NCBI GenBank assembly: GCA_963205125.1
Contig: CAUJJO010000185.1
Span: 1-43,429 of the forward strand
Reading direction: 5' to 3'
DNA from: Pseudomonadota bacterium
GTDB taxonomy: Bacteria > Pseudomonadota > Gammaproteobacteria > Burkholderiales > Burkholderiaceae_C
DNA: 43,429 nt
Positions within the stretch are counted from its first letter, which is position 1. Each line of letters opens with the position of its first letter. Shown here in pieces: positions 37,377 through 43,429 of the stretch. Under the pieces are notes generated by a model. The model was given only the letters and a program-made list of their open reading frames with translations, did not search any database and was not told where the DNA came from. Made by a program: the position numbers and the translations under genes.

Positions 37377-37988
37377 ATGAGCTGCACCGCCCCCGCCCCC
37401 GCCCTCCTCCTCGCCTCCACCTCGCGCTACCGGCGCGAGCTGCTGCAGCGCCTGCGCCTGCCCTTCGAGGTCGTCGCCCCCGCGGTCGACGAAACGCCGC
37501 AGCCCGGCGAGGCGCCAGCGGCCCTTGCGCTGCGGCTGGCGCAGGCCAAGGCACGCGAGGTCGCCCGGCGCCACCCGCAGGCGATCGTGATCGGCTCGGA
37601 CCAGGTCGCCGACCTCGACGGCGAGCCGATCGGCAAGCCCGGCACGCACGAGCGCGCGGTCGCGCAACTGCAGCGCATGAGCGGCCGCACGCTCGTCTTC
37701 CAGACCGCCGTCGCCGTGGCCTGTGCCGCGCGCGGCTTCGAGCGCGCCGTGCTGGCGCCGGTGCGCGTCACGGTGCGCCCGCTGGCTGCCGACGAGATCG
37801 AGCGCTACCTGCGGCTCGAGCAGCCCTACGACTGCGCCGGCAGCGCCAAGTCGGAGACGCTGGGCATCGCGCTGCTGTCGGCGATCGAGAGCGACGACCC
37901 GACCGCCCTCGTCGGCCTGCCGCTGATCCGCACCTGCGCGCTGCTGCGCGAGGCCGGCCTGGACCCGCTGGCCGCGGCCGCGCCATGA
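37377..37988 (+). CDS. yceF: Maf-family nucleotide pyrophosphatase, YceF type
   Basis: Hydrolyses abnormal nucleoside triphosphates; the YceF subgroup prefers 7-methyl-GTP and is thought to keep modified nucleotides out of RNA. 203 residues: LLLASTSRYRRELLQRL, VDETPQPGE, VIGSDQVADLDGEPIGKP (SDQV marks the YceF rather than the YhdE/Maf subgroup), CAGSAKSETLGIALL and LVGLPLIRTCALLR. ATG 37377 (MSCTAP) is preferred; an in-frame ATG at 37368 adds three residues. It is divergent from yceD and its stop overlaps the methyltransferase start as ATGA. Confidence 0.94.
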   Translation: MSCTAPAPALLLASTSRYRRELLQRLRLPFEVVAPAVDETPQPGEAPAALALRLAQAKAREVARRHPQAIVIGSDQVADLDGEPIGKPGTHERAVAQLQRMSGRTLVFQTAVAVACAARGFERAVLAPVRVTVRPLAADEIERYLRLEQPYDCAGSAKSETLGIALLSAIESDDPTALVGLPLIRTCALLREAGLDPLAAAAP

Positions 37989-38752
37989 AGGACGGCGACC
38001 GCGGGCGGCTGCTGCTCGTCCCCAACACGCTGGACCACGGCAGCGAGCCGGTGCCGATCGAGGCGGTGCTCGCGCGCGGCGTGCTGGAGCAGGCGGCCGC
38101 GCTGCGGCACTGGGTGGTCGAGGACGCGCGCAGCGCGCGCGCCTTCCTGAAGCGCGTCGCGGTGCTGACGCCGCTGGCCGCGCCGCTGCAGGAGATCGCG
38201 ATCGCCGAGCTGCCGCGCCCGCGCAAGGGCAGCGGGCAGGCGCCGCCGGCCGCGGCCTGGGCCGCCTTGCTGCAGCCGGCCCTTGGCGGCCACGACCTCG
38301 GGCTGCTCTCCGAGGCCGGCCTGCCGGCGGTGGCCGACCCGGGCGCGCAACTGGTCGCCGCCGCGCACGACGCGGGCCTGCGCGTGCTGGCGCTCCCCGG
38401 GCCGAGCGCGCTGATGCTGGCGCTGGCCGCCAGCGGCCTGGACGGCCAGAGCTTCGCCTTCGTCGGCTACCTGCCGCAGGACGCGGCCGCGCGCGAGCGC
38501 CGGCTGCGCGAGCTGGAGGCGCTTTCGCAGCGGCAGCGGCAGACGCAGCTCTTCATCGAGACGCCTTACCGCAACGCGGCGCTCGCCGCGGCGCTGCTGG
38601 CGGTGCTGCAGCCGTCGACGCGGCTGGCGATCGCCTGCGGCCTGACGCTGCCGGCAGGGTGGAGCCGCTGCCAGCGCGTGGCCGACTGGCGTCGCGCGCC
38701 GCCGACCCTGCCCGACCGCCTGCCGGCGGTGTTCGCGCTGCGCGCGGACTGA
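37985..38752 (+). CDS. SAM-dependent methyltransferase, tetrapyrrole-methylase/RsmI-like
   Basis: 255 residues of the tetrapyrrole (SUMT-like) methylase superfamily, the family of the 16S rRNA 2'-O-methyltransferase RsmI. Seen: LLLVPNTLDHGSEP at the N-terminus, ARAFLKRV, LLSEAGLPAVADPGAQLVAAAH (SAM-binding core), LPGPSALMLALAASGLDGQSFAFVGYLP and FIETPYRN. It is a recognised paralogue of RsmI in betaproteobacteria, lying with maf, and its target is uncertain; a C-terminal part is shorter than in RsmI. It is coupled to maf by an ATGA overlap and converges on rhlE with a 20-base gap. Confidence 0.9.
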   Translation: MKDGDRGRLLLVPNTLDHGSEPVPIEAVLARGVLEQAAALRHWVVEDARSARAFLKRVAVLTPLAAPLQEIAIAELPRPRKGSGQAPPAAAWAALLQPALGGHDLGLLSEAGLPAVADPGAQLVAAAHDAGLRVLALPGPSALMLALAASGLDGQSFAFVGYLPQDAAARERRLRELEALSQRQRQTQLFIETPYRNAALAAALLAVLQPSTRLAIACGLTLPAGWSRCQRVADWRRAPPTLPDRLPAVFALRAD

Positions 38753-38772
38753 ACGCCAGCGCACCCGCGGCT

Positions 38773-40209
38773 TCAGCCGCCGAGCAGCGCGGCGACCTTC
38801 TTCTTCGGCCGGATGTTGGGCGTCTTCGACGGCAGCTCGGTCTTGCCGCGCTCCCAGGCCGGAGCGGCGTCCTGCGGCTCCTCGTAGGGGCGGTCGAAGA
38901 AGGGATCGCGCACCGGCGCCGGGCCGCTGCGCCGCGGCAGCGGCGCCGCCTCGGCGCGAAGCTCGCGACGGGCCGGCCAGCGTTCGTCCGCGCGCGCCTC
39001 GCCGCGATCGTCTTCGCGCGGGCGCCGGCGCGGGCGCATGTCCTCGAGCTCGAAGGGCTCGATCTCGATCGTCTTCTTGATCAGGCGCTCGATCTCGCCG
39101 ATCTGGCGCGCATCGTCGCGCGTCACCAGCGTCACCGCCAGGCCCGAGGCGCCGGCGCGGCCGGTGCGGCCGATGCGGTGCACGTAGTCCTCGGCGTTGA
39201 AGGGCACGTCGAAGTTGAAGACCGCCGGCAGGTCGGCGATGTCCAGCCCGCGCGCGGCCACGTCGGTGGCCACCAGCAGATCGACCTCGCCGCGCTTGAA
39301 GGCGTCGAGCGACTTCAGCCGCTCGTCCTGCGACTTGTCGCCGTGCAGCGCCGCGGTCTTCAGGCCGTCGCGCTCGAAGGCACGCGCCAGCCGCGCCGCA
39401 CCGAGCTTGGAGTTGACGAAGACGATGGCCTGCGCCAGCTCGCGCTCGCGCAGCAGCTGGCGCACCGCGGCGCGCTTGTCGTCGTCGGCGACGCGGTAGA
39501 AGCGCTGCTCGACGGTCGAGGCGGTGGCATTCGGGCGCGCCACCTCGACGGTGACCGGGTCCTGCAGGTAGCTCTCGGCCAGGCGCTTGATCTCGGGCGA
39601 GAAGGTCGCCGAGAAGAGCAGCGTCTGGCGCTGCCTTGGCAGGTAGGACAGGATGCGCTGCAGGTCGGGCAGGAAGCCGATGTCCAGCATGCGGTCGGCC
39701 TCGTCGAGCACGACGTACTCGACCTGGTTGAGCACCGCGTTCTTCGCCTCGATGTGGTCCAGCAGCCGCCCTGGCGTGGCGATCAGCACCTCGACGCCGG
39801 CCTTGAGCTGCAGCGTCTGCGGCTTCATGTCGATGCCGCCGAAGACCACCGCCGAGCGCAACTGCGTGTGTTTGGCGTAGTTCTTGACGTTGGCCGCCAC
39901 CTGGTCGGCAAGCTCGCGCGTGGGGGCGAGCACGAGGGCGCGCACCGGATGGCGCGCCGGCGACATGCTGGCGTTCTCGTGGCGCAGCATCTTCTGCAGC
40001 AGCGGCAGCGAGAAGGCCGCCGTCTTGCCGGTCCCGGTCTGCGCCGCCCCCATCACGTCGCGGCCGGCGAGCACGATCGGAATCGCCTTGGCCTGGATCG
40101 GGGTCATGGATTCGTAGCCCGAATCGGCCACGGCCCGCAGCAGCTTGGCATCGAGCGCCAGGCTGTCGAACCGCGCAGCGGGCGCGGTCACCGTTGAAGT
40201 TTCACTCAC
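38773..40209 (-). CDS. rhlE: DEAD-box RNA helicase, RhlE-like
   Basis: An ATP-dependent RNA helicase that acts in ribosome assembly and RNA decay. 478 residues from the GTG chosen: Q-motif region (YESMTPIQAKAIP), motif I AQTGTGKT, Ia PTRELADQ, II DEAD, III SAT, and C-terminal-domain motifs VATDVAARGLDI and HRIGRTGRAG, then a basic tail rich in Arg/Pro and ending RPKKKVAALLGG. There is no ATG near the conserved start. GTG 40209 and GTG 40191 are the closest; an ATG at 40350 would add 47 residues of atypical sequence. A GATAAT at 40221-40216 (minus strand) argues for a start at or after 40209. Confidence 0.93.
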   Translation of the reverse strand: MSETSTVTAPAARFDSLALDAKLLRAVADSGYESMTPIQAKAIPIVLAGRDVMGAAQTGTGKTAAFSLPLLQKMLRHENASMSPARHPVRALVLAPTRELADQVAANVKNYAKHTQLRSAVVFGGIDMKPQTLQLKAGVEVLIATPGRLLDHIEAKNAVLNQVEYVVLDEADRMLDIGFLPDLQRILSYLPRQRQTLLFSATFSPEIKRLAESYLQDPVTVEVARPNATASTVEQRFYRVADDDKRAAVRQLLRERELAQAIVFVNSKLGAARLARAFERDGLKTAALHGDKSQDERLKSLDAFKRGEVDLLVATDVAARGLDIADLPAVFNFDVPFNAEDYVHRIGRTGRAGASGLAVTLVTRDDARQIGEIERLIKKTIEIEPFELEDMRPRRRPREDDRGEARADERWPARRELRAEAAPLPRRSGPAPVRDPFFDRPYEEPQDAAPAWERGKTELPSKTPNIRPKKKVAALLGG

Positions 40210-40215
40210 CTGCGC

Positions 40216-40221
40216 ATTATC
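40216..40221 (-). promoter_or_regulatory. Putative -10 element for rhlE
   Basis: GATAAT on the minus strand with TTACCT 16 bp upstream as a weak -35. The expected start of transcription is about base 40209, which coincides with the GTG start of rhlE, so the message may be leaderless. Confidence 0.35.
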
Positions 40222-40498
40222 CCGCAGGGGCTCTGGCAGGTAAGGCAGGTCGCCAGAAGCAGGCCGCAAGGACGGCGAACGCACGGACCGACGGCGCATT
40301 CGTTGCTCGGATGCAACGTCCTGACATGTTGGGCACGGGTCAATCGCCACTGCGGCGAACGGGCAGCGTAGGCTCCCGCGCTCGCGAAACCGCGACGCCT
40401 CCCGCGGCCTGCCTCATCCATCGAATCGACAGGCGCCGCAGAATTTGTAACCACCGGCCCGTACGCCAGGGCGCGTCTCCCCTAGAATTTCACGCGTC

Positions 40499-41578
40499 AT
40501 GAGTTTGTCGACAGCGCGCGCGGCCGAGCCGGAAAACACGAAGAAGGGCCGCCCATCGGGATCGGTGGTCGATTCCCTGCTGGCGCCGTGGGAGGAATTC
40601 CGCCGCGTCATCCCCCTCGTCTCGCTGAAGTCGCTCGGGCTGCGCACGAACCCTGCGGTGCCCAAGGTCGCGGTGCTGATGTGCACCATGCAGGGGCAGC
40701 GCTTCCTCGCCGAGCAGCTCAACTCGATCGCCATCCAGAGCCATCCGCGCTGGGCCATCTGGGCCTCGGACGACGGCTCGGGCGACCACACGCACGCCAT
40801 CCTCGAGTACTACCAGGCGCACTGGGGCCGCGACCGCCTCTCGATCCACGACGGCCCGGCCGAAGGCTCGACGGCGAACTTCCTCTCGCTCACCTGCCGC
40901 GCCGACATCGACGCCGACCACTTCGCCTACGCCGACCAGGACGACGTCTGGGAGTCCGACAAGCTCGAGCGCGCGGTCGAGTGGCTTGGCAGCGTCCCGC
41001 CCGACGTCCCGGCGCTCTACGGCTCGCGCACGCTGCTCGTCGACGCGCGCAACCAGCACATCGGCTACTCGCCGCTCTTCACCCGGGCGCCGAGCTTTCG
41101 CAACGCGCTGGTGCAGAGCATCGCGGGCGGCAACACCATGGTCTTCAACCGCGCCGCGCGCGACCTGCTGCGCCAGGCCGGCGAGAGCGTCGAGGCCATC
41201 ACGCACGACTGGTGGGCCTACATGCTGGTCACCGGCTGCGGCGGCCAGGTGCACTACGACCCCTACCCGACCGTGCGCTACCGCCAGCACGAGGGCAACC
41301 AGTTCGGCTCCAACGCCACCGTGCTCGCCCAGGCCAGCCGCGCGCGGCAGCTGCTGCAGGGGCGATTCCGCGGCTGGGTCGACGCCAATCTCCTGGCCCT
41401 GGAGCGGGTCCGTTGGCTGCTCACGCCGGAAAACCAGCGCGTGCTGGACGCCTTCATCGAGGCGCGGCAACGCCGCCTGCCGGGGCGGCTGGCCGGGCTG
41501 CGCGAGGCCGGCATCTTCCGCCAGACCCTGCTCGGCAACCTCGGGCTGACCGCTGCGGCGCTGATCAACCGGCTTTGA
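40499..41578 (+). CDS. Glycosyltransferase family 2, rhamnosyltransferase-like
   Basis: 359 residues, cytoplasmic, GT-A fold: VAVLMCTMQGQRFLAEQLNS at the nucleotide-binding strand, WASDDGSGD, FAYADQDDVWESDKLERAV (the DxD-type metal site) and THDWWAYMLVTGCGG. The DQDDVW/HDWW pairing is typical of alpha-1,3-rhamnosyltransferases in O-antigen loci. An N-terminal 50 residues precede the catalytic core and may be a regulatory or membrane-contact part. The ATG at 40499 is the first of the cluster; no clear promoter is seen in the 289 bases upstream. It is 31 bases before the next glycosyltransferase. Confidence 0.9.
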   Translation: MSLSTARAAEPENTKKGRPSGSVVDSLLAPWEEFRRVIPLVSLKSLGLRTNPAVPKVAVLMCTMQGQRFLAEQLNSIAIQSHPRWAIWASDDGSGDHTHAILEYYQAHWGRDRLSIHDGPAEGSTANFLSLTCRADIDADHFAYADQDDVWESDKLERAVEWLGSVPPDVPALYGSRTLLVDARNQHIGYSPLFTRAPSFRNALVQSIAGGNTMVFNRAARDLLRQAGESVEAITHDWWAYMLVTGCGGQVHYDPYPTVRYRQHEGNQFGSNATVLAQASRARQLLQGRFRGWVDANLLALERVRWLLTPENQRVLDAFIEARQRRLPGRLAGLREAGIFRQTLLGNLGLTAAALINRL

Positions 41579-41609
41579 CGCCGCGGCGGGCTGCTCGCCC
41601 CCTCCCCCT

Positions 41610-42557
41610 TTGGCCGCAGCCGATTCGCCTCCCCTGTCCGTCGGCCATGCCGCGGCGACCGCCGCCGTGCTCGTCGTCCACGGCGAAGCCGGGGCACTGG
41701 CCGATGCACTGAAGGAGCTGGCCGCGCGCGTGGCCCGCGTCGTCGTCGTCGACAACAACGAGGCGCCTTCGGCCGGACTCGCCGAGCTCGCCGGGCTCGC
41801 CGGGGTCGAACTGCTGCACCACGGCAACCGCGGCGGCCTGGCCGGCGCCTACAACCGCGCGCTGCGGCACCTGCGGGAACCGGCAAGTCCTGCCGCGCCC
41901 GCGCCGCGGCAGATCGTCTTCGTCGACCAGGACTCCGACCCCGCCGTGCTCGGCGCCTTCCTCGCCGACCCCGAGGTGAACGCCCTGCTCGCGCGCGACG
42001 ACGTGGCCGCGGTGGCGCCCGCCTACCGCGACCGCGCCACCGGGCTGCGCGCGCGCTACATCGAGCTCGGGCGCTGGCGCCTGCAGCACCTGCCGCGCGA
42101 GTTCGAGGGCCTGCGCCGCGTCGCCTTCGTCGTCAATTCCATGTCGGCCTGGCACGTGCAGGCGCTGGCACGGCTCGGCGACTTCGACGAACAGCTCGCG
42201 ATCGACCATGTCGACACCGAGCACGGCCTGCGCGCGCGCCGGCAGGGCTTGTCGGTGTGGGTGCACGGCAGCCACGTCTTCGCCCACTCCATCGGCCAGC
42301 GCCGCCGCTACCGCCTGTTCGGGCGCGAGCTGCAGGCCACCGGCCACGGGCCGGCGAGGCGGCGGCTGATCGGCCGCAACACCGTGCTGCTGCTGCGCCG
42401 CTGGGGCCTGCGCGAGCCGGCCTTCGCGCGCCTGTGCCTGCTGCGCATGGCCTACGAGGCGGTGGGCATCGTGCTCGCCGAAGACCGGCGCCTGCGCAAG
42501 CTCGGCGCGCTGCTGGCCGGCGCCGGGCAAGGCCTCGTCGGGCGGAGCCGGCGATGA
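41610..42557 (+). CDS. Glycosyltransferase family 2, rhamnosyltransferase-like (second)
   Basis: 315 residues with the GT-A pattern: VVVVDNNEAPSAG, NRGGLAGAYNRALRHL, IVFVDQDSDPAV (metal site), NSMSAWHVQALARLGDFDEQLAIDHVDTEH (acceptor/catalytic region) and HVFAHSIGQRRRY. It fits the WbbL/RfbF-type rhamnosyltransferases. The start is uncertain: TTG at 41610 gives the length stated but lacks a ribosome-binding site; a downstream GTG near 41667 would start within the first strand. Its stop overlaps the O-antigen ligase start as ATGA, so the two are co-translated. Confidence 0.85.
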   Translation: MAAADSPPLSVGHAAATAAVLVVHGEAGALADALKELAARVARVVVVDNNEAPSAGLAELAGLAGVELLHHGNRGGLAGAYNRALRHLREPASPAAPAPRQIVFVDQDSDPAVLGAFLADPEVNALLARDDVAAVAPAYRDRATGLRARYIELGRWRLQHLPREFEGLRRVAFVVNSMSAWHVQALARLGDFDEQLAIDHVDTEHGLRARRQGLSVWVHGSHVFAHSIGQRRRYRLFGRELQATGHGPARRRLIGRNTVLLLRRWGLREPAFARLCLLRMAYEAVGIVLAEDRRLRKLGALLAGAGQGLVGRSRR

Positions 42558-43429
42558 CGCCTGCCCGCGGCGCCGCGCGCACGCTCCCGCTGGCGGCCCT
42601 GGCCCTGGCCTGGATCGCCTACCTGCCGATCGGCGTGCAATACCTCGCCTTAGGCCTCTGCCTCCTGCTCTCGCTGGCGGCGCTCGCGCAGCAGCAGCGG
42701 CTTGGCGAGCTGGTCCGCCACCCCTTTTTCCTTGCCGCGCTCGCGCTCTGGGGCTGGCTTCTGCTATCCAGCGCCTGGAGCCCGGCCCCGGCGCACAGCA
42801 TCCTCTCGCACCTCTGGATGGTTGCACTGCCGCTGCTCACCCTGCCGCTGGCCTTCGCGCTCGAGCCGGCCGCTGCGCTGCGCGCGCGGCGCCACATCGT
42901 CGCCGCAGCCGCAGTGGTGAGTGGGTTCATGCTGGTCGCCGCGGTGGGCCGGTTGCCGGCGGCCCCCACCTGGCGCCCCTTCGTCGATGTGCAGGGCAAT
43001 CAGCGCATCGCCTACTCGCTGCTGCTGGCACTGGGCGGCGCGCTTGCGCTGCAGCAGGCCGTCGATGCAGGCCCGGGCCGCACACGCGTCCTGCTGGTCG
43101 CCGCGGCGCCGCTTTGCCTGGCGGCCCTGGCTGAGCAGGATCGCCGCAGCGGGATGCTCACCGCGCCCCTGCTGCTGGTCATGCTGACGCTGGCGCAGCC
43201 GCGCATGCGCGGTCGCCGCTTGCGCGTGCTCGCGCTCATCGGCGTGGCCATGCTCGCCGTGGGACTGGGCTCCACGAACGTGCGTCAGCGCTTTGCCGAA
43301 GGCGTAGCCGAGCTGCAGGCCTACCGGACGAGCGGACCGGTCGACACCAGCTGGGGCATGCGCATGCGCATGCTCGAGGTCACCGGCCGCCTCGTCCAGG
43401 AGCACCCGCTCGTCGGCTGGGGCGTGGGC
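42554..43429 (+). CDS. O-antigen ligase/polymerase family membrane protein (3' end outside window)
   Basis: The open frame runs from the ATG at 42554 to the end of the window (292 codons, no stop), so the C-terminus is missing. It is a polytopic membrane protein with at least seven hydrophobic segments; the region FVDVQGNQRIAYSLLLALGG, a charged EQDRRSGM stretch and the periplasmic RMRMLEVTGRLVQEHPLVGWGVG segment match the Wzy_C domain (PF04932) that joins O-antigen or exopolysaccharide units. Ligase (WaaL) and polymerase (Wzy) cannot be told apart here. It overlaps the preceding glycosyltransferase by 4 bases. Confidence 0.87.
   Translation, partial: MTPARGAARTLPLAALALAWIAYLPIGVQYLALGLCLLLSLAALAQQQRLGELVRHPFFLAALALWGWLLLSSAWSPAPAHSILSHLWMVALPLLTLPLAFALEPAAALRARRHIVAAAAVVSGFMLVAAVGRLPAAPTWRPFVDVQGNQRIAYSLLLALGGALALQQAVDAGPGRTRVLLVAAAPLCLAALAEQDRRSGMLTAPLLLVMLTLAQPRMRGRRLRVLALIGVAMLAVGLGSTNVRQRFAEGVAELQAYRTSGPVDTSWGMRMRMLEVTGRLVQEHPLVGWGVG

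Overview
The window is GC-rich DNA (roughly 70% by eye) from a betaproteobacterium, most probably of the order Burkholderiales. The evidence is the colinear block yceD-rpmF-plsX-fabH-fabD-fabG-acpP-fabF-(orf)-rpoE-rseA-rseB-mucD-lepA-lepB-DUF4845-rnc-era-recO-pdxJ-acpS, a gene order typical of that group, together with the rluC/rne divergent pair and dense GC3-rich coding with many ATGA/GTGA stop-start overlaps. The genus cannot be fixed from the sequence alone.

Layout. (1) 1-2.9 kb, plus strand: an unrecognised polysaccharide-type protein, a cytochrome b561 and two secreted YceI proteins. (2) 2.85-6.9 kb, minus strand: a tightly coupled rluC-HAD phosphatase-Rieske-sppA-psd operon. (3) 6.9-10.6 kb, plus strand: a long structured leader and rne (RNase E). 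(4) 10.6-18.8 kb: a signalling region with a porin-like protein, a small PstS-like binding protein, a hybrid histidine kinase split by an in-frame amber codon, and a receiver-PAS-GGDEF-EAL protein, all on the minus strand. A divergent HD-GYP-like protein with a missing HD dyad follows on the plus strand. (5) 18.8-37.3 kb, minus strand: the large housekeeping block for fatty acid synthesis, the sigma-E envelope-stress system, protein export, ribosome and RNA maturation, DNA repair, pyridoxine synthesis and holo-ACP synthase. (6) 37.4-40.2 kb: maf (yceF type) and an RsmI-like methyltransferase on plus, then a convergent rhlE helicase. (7) 40.5 kb to the end, plus strand: two family-2 glycosyltransferases and the start of an O-antigen ligase/polymerase, the edge of a surface-glycan locus.

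How the genes fit together. The central block puts acyl-chain supply (plsX, fabHDGF, acpP, with acpS at its far end to activate ACP) beside the sigma factor, anti-sigma factors and periplasmic protease that respond to envelope damage. The 10.6-18.8 kb region looks like an extracytoplasmic solute-sensing phosphorelay that feeds c-di-GMP hydrolysis: the EAL site looks intact, the GGDEF site is degenerate.

The most interesting non-ordinary signals are the amber codon that separates the kinase H-box from its ATPase domain; a compact promoter/stem-loop/terminator element just upstream of lepA that looks like a small RNA or attenuator; an AT-rich, repeat-bearing spacer beside it; a ~620-base rne leader whose ribosome-binding site can be folded into a hairpin; and a perfect 15-bp tandem duplication directly upstream of maf. 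No rRNA, tRNA, insertion sequence, prophage or CRISPR array was seen.
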